Source of the DNA: Bin87 sp965220095
GTDB lineage: Bacteria; Chloroflexota; Dehalococcoidia; Lucifugimonadales; UBA3495
Assembly: GCA_965220095.1 (NCBI GenBank)
Contig: OZ244805.1
Coordinates: forward strand, 806,001-870,000
Direction: 5' to 3'
Length of the DNA: 64,000 nt
The translations under genes and the position numbers were made by a program. The notes under the pieces are model-generated. The model searched no databases. It was not told the origin of the DNA and worked only from the letters and a program-made list of their open reading frames with translations. Positions 49,698 to 59,153 of this stretch are shown here, piece after piece; the first letter of the stretch is position 1; every line of letters starts with the position of its first letter.

Positions 49698-51050
49698 TCA
49701 GACGACCAGACTGTCGAAAATTCCTGCCATATTGGGCAGATTCTCCAATGACCAGATGAGTTCCAGGGCCTGCTCGCACTGCTGCTCGGTGATGGTGGGA
49801 CAAGCCAGCCGGCGGAACTTGGCGTCCACGTCGGCGTCGCTCAGCGGATTGCGACCATGCCCCTTGGGGTAGCTGGTGGCGGCAACCTCGGTCTGACTAT
49901 TGCGCTTGATAATCTCGATGCGGCAGTTGTACTCGGCTGGATAACGCTCCGTGAATTCGGCGTTTTCAACGATCTGCATCTTGTTGATGATTGTGCGCAG
50001 CCCAGGCTCGGCGATGCGGTCGGCGGCAAAGGTTGCCGGCGTAACGGCGCCGTCGCGCAATCCAACCGCCGTCAGGAACGGTATGCTGTGGTCGGCGGTT
50101 TCACGGGTCTGCGGATCCCACTTCTCCGGTTCCGTGGACGCGCTGCTCACCGCCGACTGATAGGACTGGATCTTGATGGCCGCGATGTCCTCGATATTGA
50201 CCCGCTCGCTGAGCTGGATGGCCAGGTCAATCGGAGCCTGCGTGTGGATTTGCGACGGGTAAAACTTAAAAATCGTATCGGATATGCGGAACGGTTCATC
50301 TCCGCCGCCCATCGCCGCAATCTTCACCGAAAAGCCAATTGCCTGCTCCTCCAGCCCGTGGCGCCCGGTGAACGGCTCGAAGGGCCCCGTCATCCCCTCA
50401 GCGGCCAGCTGAGCCGCAAAAATACCGGAACGCGTGGCAGCGGCGGCGGCGCAGCCCTTCCACATCGACAGCTCGCCCATGCGCGTGACGCGCAGCGGGA
50501 CGTTGGGTACCGCCGCCAGCGAAATGGCGTTACCCATCTGCTCTTCGTCCAGCCCCAGCACCTTGCCGGCGGCGCAGGCGGCCCCAATGACGCTGAAAAT
50601 GCCCTGATCCCACTGGTTCGCCGGCACCTGGTCGGCGATCCGGCAAAACACCTCATAGGCCAGCGTGATGGCGGTAATCACCGTGCGTCCGTCGGCGCCC
50701 ACGCTGTCGGCCACCGCCAGCGCCGCCGGAATCATGTCGCTGGGATGCCCGCCGCCCGGCGAAAAATAGGAGTCGTTGCAATCCAGATACCGTACCATCA
50801 CCCCGTTGGCGAACCCCGCCATGTCCAGCGACGAGTAGTCGCTGGTGCCCAGGATTCGGGACGGTGCACTGCTGGTGATGTCTCCGGCCAGCCGTCGGGC
50901 GATTTTGGCTGGTTCGCTCAGATAGCCGCCAATAGCGCAACCCAAAGTGTCGGCCACGGTGCGCTTAACCTGGTGCACCACGGCCGGCGGTAGGTCTTCG
51001 TAGGTAAGGTTGCAGGCGTAAGAACTGAGCAACTCGGTCGTGCGGTCCAT
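49698..51050 (-). CDS. MmgE/PrpD family protein
   Basis: A 450-residue protein of the MmgE/PrpD family, which includes 2-methylcitrate dehydratase, cis-aconitate decarboxylase and iminodisuccinate epimerase. It begins RTTELLSSYACNLTYEDLPP, contains AIGGYLSEPAKIARRLAG, LDCNDSYFSPGGGHPSDMIP (a conserved His/Asp site), and SMWKGCAAAAATRSGIFAA, all typical. Without a prpB/C neighbour, methylcitrate metabolism is not supported. It is separated by 92 bp from the LLM oxidoreductase gene on the same strand. Confidence 0.9.
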   Translation of the reverse strand: MDRTTELLSSYACNLTYEDLPPAVVHQVKRTVADTLGCAIGGYLSEPAKIARRLAGDITSSAPSRILGTSDYSSLDMAGFANGVMVRYLDCNDSYFSPGGGHPSDMIPAALAVADSVGADGRTVITAITLAYEVFCRIADQVPANQWDQGIFSVIGAACAAGKVLGLDEEQMGNAISLAAVPNVPLRVTRMGELSMWKGCAAAAATRSGIFAAQLAAEGMTGPFEPFTGRHGLEEQAIGFSVKIAAMGGGDEPFRISDTIFKFYPSQIHTQAPIDLAIQLSERVNIEDIAAIKIQSYQSAVSSASTEPEKWDPQTRETADHSIPFLTAVGLRDGAVTPATFAADRIAEPGLRTIINKMQIVENAEFTERYPAEYNCRIEIIKRNSQTEVAATSYPKGHGRNPLSDADVDAKFRRLACPTITEQQCEQALELIWSLENLPNMAGIFDSLVV

Positions 51051-51142
51051 AAACTCCCCAATCCCTGGCGGATGTTGCGGTGCGGGTCGCGGGTGTCGTT
51101 GATGCGATAGCGGTGCGCGGCCGCCGGTTGGGCAACGCCCAG

Positions 51143-51985
51143 CTAACGAATTACTGCCTCGGCCATGCGCTCCAGCTGATTCGCCATCTCCGCTTCGGTG
51201 TCACAGTGTTCAGGACGCACCACTACCCGGTTGGCGCCAGCGTTGAGGAAGTCCTGCACCAGCTGGCCGTCGGGAGCTTGCCCGTACACCGTAATCGTCA
51301 GCGACTTCGGGTCGCGACCGCGGGCCGTCGCCAGCTCATCCAGCTTCTTCCGGCTGTCTTCCACCTCGGCCGGCGTAATCCGGTTCGGCAGCCAGCCATC
51401 GCCCCAAGTCGCCACACGTTGCAGCACACGACGGGCCAAACCACCCAGGATTACCGGCGGATGGGGCTGTTGCACCGGCTTGGGGTTGGATTTGATCAGC
51501 GGGAAGTCGTAATAGGTCCCGTGAAATTCAGCCTCGTCTTTCGTCCACAGCTCCTTCATCACCGCCACCGCCTCCCGGGTCTGCGTCCAGCGGTGGTCGA
51601 AATCCCCGCCGAACATCTCGGTTTCCTCCCGGTTCCAGCCGGCGCCGATACCAAACATGAACCGTCCCCCGCTAATACGGTCCAGCGTGGCGATCTCCTT
51701 GGCCAGCATCAACGGGTTGCGTTCCGGCACCAGCGTAATGCCCGTCCCCAGCTTGATGGTGCTGGTCGCCCCCGATGCCCGGGCCAACGCGATGTACGGG
51801 TCGGCAAAGTGGGCGTAAGTCCAGGGAATCTCCCCGCCCGACGGAAACTGGCTCGCGCTCTGCACCGGCAAAACCGGGTGTTCTGCGTACCAGATCGACT
51901 CAAAACCAAGCGACTCAGCAGTGCGCGCCATAAACGCCGGGTCCAGCGTGTAAGCTGGCAGTGGTATCGAAGTGCCAACGGACAT
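51143..51985 (-). CDS. LLM-class (F420 or FMN) oxidoreductase
   Basis: A 280-residue luciferase-like monooxygenase family TIM barrel. It includes AFMARTAESLGFESIWYAEH, PYIALARASGATSTIKLGTG, MLAKEIATLDRISGGRFMFGIGAGW and GLARRVLQRVATWGDGWLPN, matching the F420-dependent LLM group common in Chloroflexota and Actinobacteria. Cofactor (F420 or FMN) cannot be told for certain. It stands alone after a repeat palindrome upstream. Substrate unknown. Confidence 0.9.
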   Translation of the reverse strand: MSVGTSIPLPAYTLDPAFMARTAESLGFESIWYAEHPVLPVQSASQFPSGGEIPWTYAHFADPYIALARASGATSTIKLGTGITLVPERNPLMLAKEIATLDRISGGRFMFGIGAGWNREETEMFGGDFDHRWTQTREAVAVMKELWTKDEAEFHGTYYDFPLIKSNPKPVQQPHPPVILGGLARRVLQRVATWGDGWLPNRITPAEVEDSRKKLDELATARGRDPKSLTITVYGQAPDGQLVQDFLNAGANRVVVRPEHCDTEAEMANQLERMAEAVIR

Positions 51986-52010
51986 ATTTTCACCTCTCCA
52001 ATCTAACGTA

Positions 52011-52030
52011 ATTCCGGCTTTCGCCGGGAT
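52011..52030. repeat. dRS3-like 20-bp palindrome
   Basis: ATTCCGGCTTTCGCCGGGAT, a near-perfect 20-bp palindrome of the same pattern (ATTCC-N10-GGAAT-like) as those in the 175-bp elements. It lies between the LLM oxidoreductase and hicA genes. Confidence 0.65.
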
Positions 52031-52051
52031 CCAGGCGGTGGAGTGAATTGG

Positions 52052-52303
52052 CTAATCGCCAAACAACTCCCGGCGTATTTCATCATGGGTAAGTCCGACA
52101 TAATCAGCGACTTCGGACAAAATGCCGTTCAATGTCCCAATGTTCAGACTTCGGTGGCGGGGAACGGTCACCCTATGTTCAGTGCCTCGTCGACTGGTCA
52201 TCAATCTCATGTGGCTGCCTCTCTGCCGAATCGTCTGGTATCCGTAATGACGGCGCAATAATCCGGCCAGGTCATCGCCGGATAGATCGCGGGGCAGCCT
52301 CAT
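52052..52303 (-). CDS. hicA: HicA-like mRNA interferase toxin
   Basis: An 83-residue protein with the dsRBD-like HicA fold. It has LRRHYGYQTIRQRGSHMRLM, with the catalytic His after GS, and VTVPRHRSLNIGTLNGIL, both standard HicA segments. HicA cleaves mRNA and is neutralised by HicB. The upstream gene, overlapping by 4 bp (52300-52303), encodes a HicB-like small protein. The order antitoxin then toxin is one of the two known for hicAB loci. Confidence 0.9.
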   Translation of the reverse strand: MRLPRDLSGDDLAGLLRRHYGYQTIRQRGSHMRLMTSRRGTEHRVTVPRHRSLNIGTLNGILSEVADYVGLTHDEIRRELFGD

Positions 52304-52515
52304 ACAGCGATAACCTCGTCCTTAACCAGGCGCAGCCTGATGCTCTGGGGAGCGGTGTCGTCATCGAAGTGGCACCGCACGGCGTCCTTCACCATATACT
52401 TCAAATCGGCCCAATCTTGCCCTTGGGTGAAAATGCCGTATCCTTGCGCTTTAGCATCATATCCACCCTCAACGGCTTCGGTTACGTCAAAGATAATCTC
52501 CTCAAGTTCCATCAT
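52300..52515 (-). CDS. hicB: HicB-like antitoxin (short)
   Basis: About 71 residues: MELEEIIFDVTEAVEGGYDA at the start, then AQGYGIFTQGQDWADLKYMV, matching the HicB partial RNase-H fold in which EGGY and GIFTQG-like segments recur, and a C-terminal IRLRLVKDEVIAV. No DNA-binding domain follows, so it is a minimal HicB that probably neutralises HicA only by protein contact. Frame start could lie 12 codons upstream; ATG 52515 fits the family better. Confidence 0.8.
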   Translation of the reverse strand: MMELEEIIFDVTEAVEGGYDAKAQGYGIFTQGQDWADLKYMVKDAVRCHFDDDTAPQSIRLRLVKDEVIAV

Positions 52516-52580
52516 GCCGTCTCCTACCAGCCATCTTGACCATCGTATCACTCAACCGTCATCCCGACCCTGATTTCGTC

Positions 52581-52600
52581 ATTCCGGCGAAAGCCGGAAT
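52581..52600. repeat. dRS3-like 20-bp palindrome
   Basis: ATTCCGGCGAAAGCCGGAAT is a perfect palindrome apart from the central AA, between hicB and the HsdR-N-like gene. It belongs to the same dispersed class as 52011-52030 and 24150-24169. Confidence 0.7.
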
Positions 52601-52625
52601 CCAGAAACCCCAGCGGCTACGACCA

Positions 52626-53147
52626 TTACCACCACCGATCCTTGTCCAGCCATTCGTTCAAAATCTGGGCTGATTCGCTGATGCTCCCGTGGCCTTCGCG
52701 AATATCCACCTCTGCGACGTGCTTGTTTTTCAGTGCTCGGCGACTGGAATCCAATCCATACAGATGCCAAAGCTGGCCGTTGGTCAGCACCGCAACTCCA
52801 GTATCCATCCCTTTGGTGTAGCTGGCGAGCTTGTTTTCGAACCCGCGCGGCCGACCACCTATAGGCACTTTTATGCTCTTGGCTTCAATCACGATGACGG
52901 TCTCAGCCTTCAAGTTGGCCAGGACGTAATCTGCACGCCCAATCGGCTTCTGCCATGGCATGGGCCACTCAACTCCACACTGGTCCATGTCGTTTATGTC
53001 CCATCCTAAGGCTTTGAGTACCGGGTCGATGAGGATATAGCGGGTTGAGGTTTCGTTATATGACCAATAATAGTCGTCGTACCGGTCATAATTTTTGGTC
53101 TGCAGCCGGACTCTCTGGATGGCCCGTTTCTCTGCTGCTTTAGACAT
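52626..53147 (-). CDS. Orphan HsdR-N-like nuclease-domain protein
   Basis: A 173-residue protein resembling the N-terminal domain of type I restriction enzyme R subunits. It has NETSTRYILIDPVLKALGWD, then GRADYVLANLKAETVIVIEAKS, which gives a D-x(n)-ExK nuclease-type core, and SYTKGMDTGVAVLTNGQLWHLY. It is complete in itself, with no helicase domain. Such stand-alone proteins are frequent but their role is unclear. It sits between hicAB and the large esterase, close to the CHAT/STAND protein, so a defence role is possible but unproven. Confidence 0.82.
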   Translation of the reverse strand: MSKAAEKRAIQRVRLQTKNYDRYDDYYWSYNETSTRYILIDPVLKALGWDINDMDQCGVEWPMPWQKPIGRADYVLANLKAETVIVIEAKSIKVPIGGRPRGFENKLASYTKGMDTGVAVLTNGQLWHLYGLDSSRRALKNKHVAEVDIREGHGSISESAQILNEWLDKDRWW

Positions 53148-53164
53148 TGCTCTTCGACCTCTCC

Positions 53165-55156
53165 TTAATCATCCGCCGCCACCGCCTCCCGCGCCCCCAC
53201 AATAGCATCGTACACCTCGCCCCCCTGCCCTATCACCACATCCACATCCTCGGCCAGCAGATAACCCTCGGACACCAGACCCTCCGCCGAATCCCGCACC
53301 CGCGCCAGGTATTCCTCCCGCGAAGCGTACCGTTCCTCAATCGACGGCCTCGGATCCCCCGACGCCATCCGGTCCGCTCGCGTAACGGCAAACGGAATCG
53401 CGCACCCCACCACCGTACCGCCCGGTGCCAGCACCTGTCCGGCTCCGCCGATGTCGGGATGCCGCACGTTCCAGCCAGCATAGGTTGCCAGCGGAACCGA
53501 AATGGCCGGCAATCGGATGCCGCCGATTTCGTTGCCGTCCGCATCCACCGCTGACACCAGCGCTGGGTAAGTGTCGCCCACTACCGGCGGAATCTGGCTG
53601 GGCACGGTGCGCTCCGGCCCGAAATCCAGCCGCCGCATAATTTTGAGATGCTCCGGGAACTCCACGCCGGGGATGCTTCGGAAAAATCCGCCGAGCTTTT
53701 CCGCCGGCACGATGCTCTCGTCGGCGTGGTTGGGATACCGATTGCCCGGTGGTTCCTGTCCATGGGTAACCCACTGGTCAAGATGCACCAGCGCCGCACG
53801 CATCAGCGGACGGTAATCCACGTAGTTCAACGCCTGTGTCCCCCGCGCCCCGGTGTCCGGGTTGGTATCGGACAATGGCAGACTGGCCGGCCCGTGCTGT
53901 GTGCCGCAGAACAGCCAGGAACGCACTACGTCCGGCGGCTCAACGTCGGTACTTCCGTCGGCGCTGACGTGGGCCAGCGCGCCGTGGCCGCCCCAATACT
54001 CCGACGACGTGTTGGTGTAAATAATCCTGGGCGCCAGCCCCCGCTTCATCAGCCCGGTCAGGATGCCATCCGAGCCGTCCGGTTCCAGGTCCAGGTGGGG
54101 CGGCACGTTATTCACGCTGCGGTTCGACAGGCTCGACGGTTGCCCGAACCTGACGTTGAACTCGCCCATCTTGCCGCCGGCCACATTGGGCAGCATCCCG
54201 TCGAAAACCACCCGGCCGGACTCGTCGGCGTTCAGGCCGCAATGCAGCATCTGCCGCAGGAACCGCCCGCTCTGGCTGCGACCATAGGCGTAGGCGCGCC
54301 CAATGGCCCCCGACAGCGGGTTGGCAGTGCCAACATCGTCCGCACTCCCATACCGCAGCCACGCCACGATGTCCCGCGTCGCCAACATTCCCAGCCCAAC
54401 CACCGGCGCGTGGGACGTTTCGTACAGCACCCGATACACCTTCCCGGCCTCGAACCCGCCGTCCACGGTGATGTGCGATGCGTCGGGAATCCGCCGGCCG
54501 TCAACCAGGCGCGCGAATGCCCAGCGTTCGCGGGGGATTATGGTTTCCGGCCCGTCCTCGTAATCCTGCACCGTCAGCACTGAGTCCCAGCTTTCCAGAT
54601 GGTTGGTCGGATATGGCTGATGGTCCCGGTCGGACAAAAACTGCACATTGGTCGCCGCGGTCGGCTGGAAGGAAATTACGATGCGACCGGCCACCGGCGT
54701 TCCGTCGGCGTTGATGGCGTCGGGAACATCGCAGCGCAGGAGGCCCGGGGTGTTGGGCACGTCGTGTTGCCAGCCGCACCAAACCAAGCTGTATCGGTAG
54801 CGCATCATGAAGCCGTTGCCCGGGTGCGGGTCGGCATCGGGCGGCGCATCGGGAGCGCTGTTGATGTTCTTGAGCGCCAGTTCCTTGCCCCGATTCAGCA
54901 CGTCCAGCAGCAGCCGGCCGTTGCCGTGGCCGGCGTCCACCGGCTTGATGATGCGGAAGTCTGCCGAAAACTCCACGTTGCCGTCTGCGTTGCGCGGCGC
55001 CAGGGCGATGTCCGCAACGGCGGTATTCTCCGGATTGGTCGGATCCGCAGCGAAATGCGCCACGCCGTCCAGTTGTTCGTATCGGCCTACGTCGCCGAAT
55101 GTCTCGCCATTGGCGAACGGCCGTCGCGCGCTAATTTCCAGTCTGACCAGTCCCAT
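53165..55156 (-). CDS. Large alpha/beta hydrolase-domain protein
   Basis: A 663-residue protein of a large uncharacterised alpha/beta hydrolase-domain family of esterase-like proteins. The N-terminal half begins GLVRLEISARRPFANGETFG; the nucleophile elbow is in RAYAYGRSQSGRFLRQML near residue 300; GWNVRHPDIGGAG supplies the late His region. No signal peptide is apparent. It lies 30 bp downstream of the CHAT/STAND gene and 17 bp upstream of the HsdR-N-like gene, all minus strand, so the three may share a transcript. Reaction unknown; ester hydrolysis is inferred. Confidence 0.8.
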   Translation of the reverse strand: MGLVRLEISARRPFANGETFGDVGRYEQLDGVAHFAADPTNPENTAVADIALAPRNADGNVEFSADFRIIKPVDAGHGNGRLLLDVLNRGKELALKNINSAPDAPPDADPHPGNGFMMRYRYSLVWCGWQHDVPNTPGLLRCDVPDAINADGTPVAGRIVISFQPTAATNVQFLSDRDHQPYPTNHLESWDSVLTVQDYEDGPETIIPRERWAFARLVDGRRIPDASHITVDGGFEAGKVYRVLYETSHAPVVGLGMLATRDIVAWLRYGSADDVGTANPLSGAIGRAYAYGRSQSGRFLRQMLHCGLNADESGRVVFDGMLPNVAGGKMGEFNVRFGQPSSLSNRSVNNVPPHLDLEPDGSDGILTGLMKRGLAPRIIYTNTSSEYWGGHGALAHVSADGSTDVEPPDVVRSWLFCGTQHGPASLPLSDTNPDTGARGTQALNYVDYRPLMRAALVHLDQWVTHGQEPPGNRYPNHADESIVPAEKLGGFFRSIPGVEFPEHLKIMRRLDFGPERTVPSQIPPVVGDTYPALVSAVDADGNEIGGIRLPAISVPLATYAGWNVRHPDIGGAGQVLAPGGTVVGCAIPFAVTRADRMASGDPRPSIEERYASREEYLARVRDSAEGLVSEGYLLAEDVDVVIGQGGEVYDAIVGAREAVAADD

Positions 55157-55186
55157 GACCTTGCCCTCCGTTTGCGTGCCGTCGGT

Positions 55187-58100
55187 TTAGAGGATTTGGC
55201 TGGTATCCACTTCCAGGTCTTCGGGTGGTTCAGCGCCAATGTTATCGTGCCACCATTCCCGAAATGCCTCGTTGCCCAATTTGTCCCGCAACCTGCCCAG
55301 ATGAGCCTTCACCTGCACCATCATGGGCAGTTGATGGTCGGCGGCCAGCTGGTAGGTTCGCGCCACCCACTCCAGCGCGTCGGTAAGGTTGCCCTGATCT
55401 TCGGCTACCACGCCCAACTGACCGTAGGTGCGAGCGGAGCGTATCACGTCGCGAGTGCCTTCGAACGCCTCGCGTGCCCGGTCGTACCACTGTTGTGCCT
55501 TTACCAGGTCGCCCTGCTCATGATGCAGCACGCCCAGCTGCCGCGCCTCGTCGCCGAGGCCGCGCAAATCGCCCATCTCCTCGCGGTGTTCCAGGGCGAT
55601 AACCAGCCACTCTTCGGCCTCGTCGGGTATCCCCCGGGCCTGCGCCAGCGTGCCCAGGTGGTGAAATTCAACCACCATCTGCTCGGTCATGCCCAGGCGG
55701 TCGCAGAGTCCCAGCGCCTGCTGATACCACGATTGCGCCTCCTCAAACAGGTACTCGGAATGGTCTACCGTCCCCAGCGCATGGAAAATGTAGACTGCGG
55801 TTTCTTCATCGCGGTTTTCCTCCACGATTTCGCGCGCGCGGTGATACCAGCTGCGCGCTTCGTCGTATTCAAACCGGAAGTGGCACACGGTGCCCAGGGC
55901 CCGGTAATCGTTGACCATCTCTTCATAATCGGGCAACCGCTGGTGTATGTCCAGCGCGCGGGTGTACCACTCTTTGGCCGACCCGTACTGGCGCTGGTGG
56001 TGCCTCACCTGCCCGATGGCGAAACAGGCATCGGCAATCGATTCCTGGTCCTCACCGCCCTCGATGATTTCGAGGCCCTTTTCCAGCCATTCGGACGCGG
56101 TGTCATACTGGCCGCGCCGCGTCGCAATCAGTCCGTTCTGGTGGTACACGGCAGCGGTACGAGGATCAACCTCGCCGTCGGGTTGCTCCAGCAGATACGC
56201 CAGCAACTGCTCGTTGAAACCGCCCGCCCGGTCCAGCTCCAGAAGTTCCACCGATTCCATCGCGTCCGTCCCCAGCAGATACTGCCAGAACTCGATGGCT
56301 CCGTTGGCTTCGGCTTCCGCTGCGCTGTGCCCGATGGTGTCCAGCAGCTGGCCCCGCAACCGACGCAGCTCCGGGAACCGCTTCTGCATCCGGTAAACCT
56401 GCGCCAGCGGCTGAATCAGCAGTTGTGCGTTGTCCCACTGCCGGTACTCCAGCGCCAAACCCAGCGCCTGCGTCAGGTTGCCCTCTTCGGCCAGCACCGC
56501 TGTAACGCCGGCATCCTGATTCTCGTAAAGACTTTCCATGAAATAGTCAGCGGTGTCGGCGTAAACGCGCACAAACTCCGATTCCAGCTGCCCGATCCCG
56601 TCGCCGGACAGCTGCCGACCCAGCTTGCGGCCCAGGAACCACGGCACCGCCGGATTAATTTGAAACACGCTGGGGGAAATGGGCTCCACGAACCCGGCGG
56701 CCATGGCAGTGCGCAACAGCGTCCGGCACCCCGAATACGACCGTCCCGAAAACTGCGTGCCGCCCTCCGGACTCAAAAGAACCCGCGATGCCCCCGCACC
56801 CAAATCGTCACCCATTACCTGCCCATAGGTGCGCTCCTCGGTAATGTGCGACAACACATCCAGCATTACCCGTCGCTGGAACATCGAAATAAACGGCAGG
56901 TGCGTCCGATTCCGGTGCGACATTCGCGAGAATGAGTATTCCATCGCCGCGGTGAGCACGGGGCTGCGTCCCGGTTCGTTATCCTCGGCAAGTTCATCCA
57001 TCAGCCGCGTAATCTCGCCGGCGGTAACTGTCGCCGGTACATCCTTCACTGGCGGAATGGCAATCTGCATCGCCAGCGGATGCCCTTGCAGAATGTCCAG
57101 CAGGTTGGCGAAGTCGGCACCTACCCGCGACGCCGGCACCTCCGCCTTGCCCATCACCTGGGCGGCCAGCGCGGCTCGATCGGGCGGTGTCAGCGGATTC
57201 AGCGTAATCGCGGCGTGGGCCATGGTCAGCCAGCCTTCATCGGGCCGGCGACTTAGCAGCAACGCCGAGCTGCCCGCCGGACCAACCGTTACCTCACTCA
57301 GGAATGAGGACAGGTCTGGCAGCTCGGACTCTTCCAGCAAGCCCGCTGCCCCGTCCGGGAAGCCGGCTACGTTCTCGGTGTTATCCCATACCAGCAACGA
57401 CGGATTGGCCTGCAGGTACTCGGTTGCCCAGCGCCTCTGCTGGTTGACTGGCAAATCGGCGAAGTCCAGCCCGGCGACGGCGGTGCCGATTTCATGCACT
57501 ACCCGCTCGATGCCCGCCGGATGCGACGCCTCAAACGCCGTATAGAACACACCGCCCGGATAGGCCACGCGGGCCGGCTTGAGGAACCAGCGGCACAACC
57601 CCAGCGCCAGTTCGGTCTTGCCCACCCCGGTATCGCCCGACAGCAGCACTACCGAATTGGACCGCAGCGCGCGCTCCAGCTCCCTCAGTTCGGCTTCTCG
57701 CCCCACCAGGCCATACTGCCCGGCCAACGGAATCTGCAAATCGTCGGTGGGCGCCTCTTCTTCAGAGTGGATTACCGGAGGGCCCAGCGGGTCTGGCTCG
57801 TGCTCGGCGATAATGGCAGGGGCATAGCGGCGCGATTGATAAACCGCCGGCCCATGCCAGTCCCACGTCACTCGCTTGCCGTTGACCGTAATGCGTTCCG
57901 GGGAATCCATCAGCGTGCGTCGCAACGCGGCCACGGCCGCGGCCACGTCGCTTCCGCGAGCCAGGGTCGAGTAGAACGCCCGCGTCGCATTCTCGGCGGA
58001 ATCGGCGTGCAGCGCATAGGGTATCAGCGCGACCTGGGCAACACCGGCGCCAGCAATGGCCTGAGCGCAACCCGCCCAACTCTGTGAGGTCGCATTTCCA

Positions 58101-58969
58101 CTCTGGCCGCCGGCGGAAACGAGCGCCACGTTCACGCCGGCCGCAGCCAATTCAGCGCCCAGCGTCGCCGGCCCAATCGGCTCCGGCGTACCGTCGCCGG
58201 ATTCGAGCAGCAGGTTCCCGTCCGCGTCCAGCGTAACCCCGTCCAGATGGGCGATGTGGTAGTGATCGGGGTTGCGGGCGAGCAGCTGGCGCAATGCGGA
58301 CCAGGTCGCCGGTCTGGGGTTGTCCAGCGACGCCTCCAGGTTGAGACTTTCCAGCGCGGACACGGTGGCGTTAGCCAGGCTGCCCCTCACGATGACCTGC
58401 TGCGACAACAACGATCCCTCGGACGGCGGCGGTCCCGGCAGCGGCGCCGGCGACAGCATCAGCACGTTCAATGAGTGCTCGGTGCGCTGTTCCCCCGCAT
58501 CGGTTGAAACTTCCGGCGTGGCCTGTCGCAACACTCCAGCCACCCCGGCGACGAAGTACCCCAGGGTCGGATCGTTCATTAATTCCCAGGGCAACGACTG
58601 AAACTCCGGTCGCGCCGAGACGATGACAAGCTCCGGTCGGGTGTCCCCGGCGAGCAGCGCATCCAGCTGGTTGCGACCGTCCGACCCGGCGGCAAATGAG
58701 TTCTCGAACAAAATCCGGCCCAGGTTGCGTATCGCCGACTCAATGGCTTCCGCACGCTCCAGCGCGCCGATGGGCTCCAGTTGAAACCCGTTGTGGTACC
58801 AGTCCAGCGCCGCGCGCTCCTCTGACGAAAGGTCCAGCGCGAACGACACTGGCGAGGCGTCAATGCTGGCGCCGGAAGTATCTGTAATACGGAGCTGAAC
58901 TTGTCCGCTATCCGGCAAGTCCAAGATGGTTAGCGAGGGAACAATGGGCACGATTACACCTGCGGGCAA
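55187..58969 (-). CDS. CHAT-STAND-TPR protein
   Basis: A 1260-residue signalling-type protein. Residues about 70-390 match a CHAT (caspase-like) domain, including SARPEFQSLPWELM, YHIAHLDGVTLD (His region, 237-248) and VALVSAGGQSGNATSQ (281-296). The usual catalytic Cys of the SAC/NAC motif is replaced (SAGG, Gly287). A STAND/NB-ARC-like ATPase follows: GLVGREAELRELERAL (420-435), Walker A SGDTGVGKTELAL (444-456), Walker B SLLVWDN (524-530), LLLSRRPDEGW sensor. From about 850 to 1240 lie tandem TPRs (AAVYHQNGLIATRRGQYD, VNDYRALGTVCHFRFEYDEA and others). The architecture is that of bacterial STAND sensors linked to programmed death or defence, but with an apparently inactive protease. Confidence 0.85.
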   Translation of the reverse strand: MPAGVIVPIVPSLTILDLPDSGQVQLRITDTSGASIDASPVSFALDLSSEERAALDWYHNGFQLEPIGALERAEAIESAIRNLGRILFENSFAAGSDGRNQLDALLAGDTRPELVIVSARPEFQSLPWELMNDPTLGYFVAGVAGVLRQATPEVSTDAGEQRTEHSLNVLMLSPAPLPGPPPSEGSLLSQQVIVRGSLANATVSALESLNLEASLDNPRPATWSALRQLLARNPDHYHIAHLDGVTLDADGNLLLESGDGTPEPIGPATLGAELAAAGVNVALVSAGGQSGNATSQSWAGCAQAIAGAGVAQVALIPYALHADSAENATRAFYSTLARGSDVAAAVAALRRTLMDSPERITVNGKRVTWDWHGPAVYQSRRYAPAIIAEHEPDPLGPPVIHSEEEAPTDDLQIPLAGQYGLVGREAELRELERALRSNSVVLLSGDTGVGKTELALGLCRWFLKPARVAYPGGVFYTAFEASHPAGIERVVHEIGTAVAGLDFADLPVNQQRRWATEYLQANPSLLVWDNTENVAGFPDGAAGLLEESELPDLSSFLSEVTVGPAGSSALLLSRRPDEGWLTMAHAAITLNPLTPPDRAALAAQVMGKAEVPASRVGADFANLLDILQGHPLAMQIAIPPVKDVPATVTAGEITRLMDELAEDNEPGRSPVLTAAMEYSFSRMSHRNRTHLPFISMFQRRVMLDVLSHITEERTYGQVMGDDLGAGASRVLLSPEGGTQFSGRSYSGCRTLLRTAMAAGFVEPISPSVFQINPAVPWFLGRKLGRQLSGDGIGQLESEFVRVYADTADYFMESLYENQDAGVTAVLAEEGNLTQALGLALEYRQWDNAQLLIQPLAQVYRMQKRFPELRRLRGQLLDTIGHSAAEAEANGAIEFWQYLLGTDAMESVELLELDRAGGFNEQLLAYLLEQPDGEVDPRTAAVYHQNGLIATRRGQYDTASEWLEKGLEIIEGGEDQESIADACFAIGQVRHHQRQYGSAKEWYTRALDIHQRLPDYEEMVNDYRALGTVCHFRFEYDEARSWYHRAREIVEENRDEETAVYIFHALGTVDHSEYLFEEAQSWYQQALGLCDRLGMTEQMVVEFHHLGTLAQARGIPDEAEEWLVIALEHREEMGDLRGLGDEARQLGVLHHEQGDLVKAQQWYDRAREAFEGTRDVIRSARTYGQLGVVAEDQGNLTDALEWVARTYQLAADHQLPMMVQVKAHLGRLRDKLGNEAFREWWHDNIGAEPPEDLEVDTSQIL

Positions 58970-59153
58970 TTCGGGTTCGGGCTAGCTGCGGCGGGGCGTG
59001 GCCGATGGCGATTACCTTGCCACATTAATCGGGTTGCTTTACAATCGCCACTACTCAAGAAGCAACGCTCTAAACGGTCAAATATCAACCTGTCGCGCAT
59101 TATACAACGAAATGCCCTGGGGTTGTCTGGACTCAGGTTCTTTACATAACATT

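Noticed and set aside
54599..56935. A 778-codon open frame on the plus strand across the esterase and CHAT/STAND genes
   Set aside because: It lies antisense to two well-supported genes; its His/Gln/Val-rich composition is what high-GC antisense frames give, and no motif is seen.
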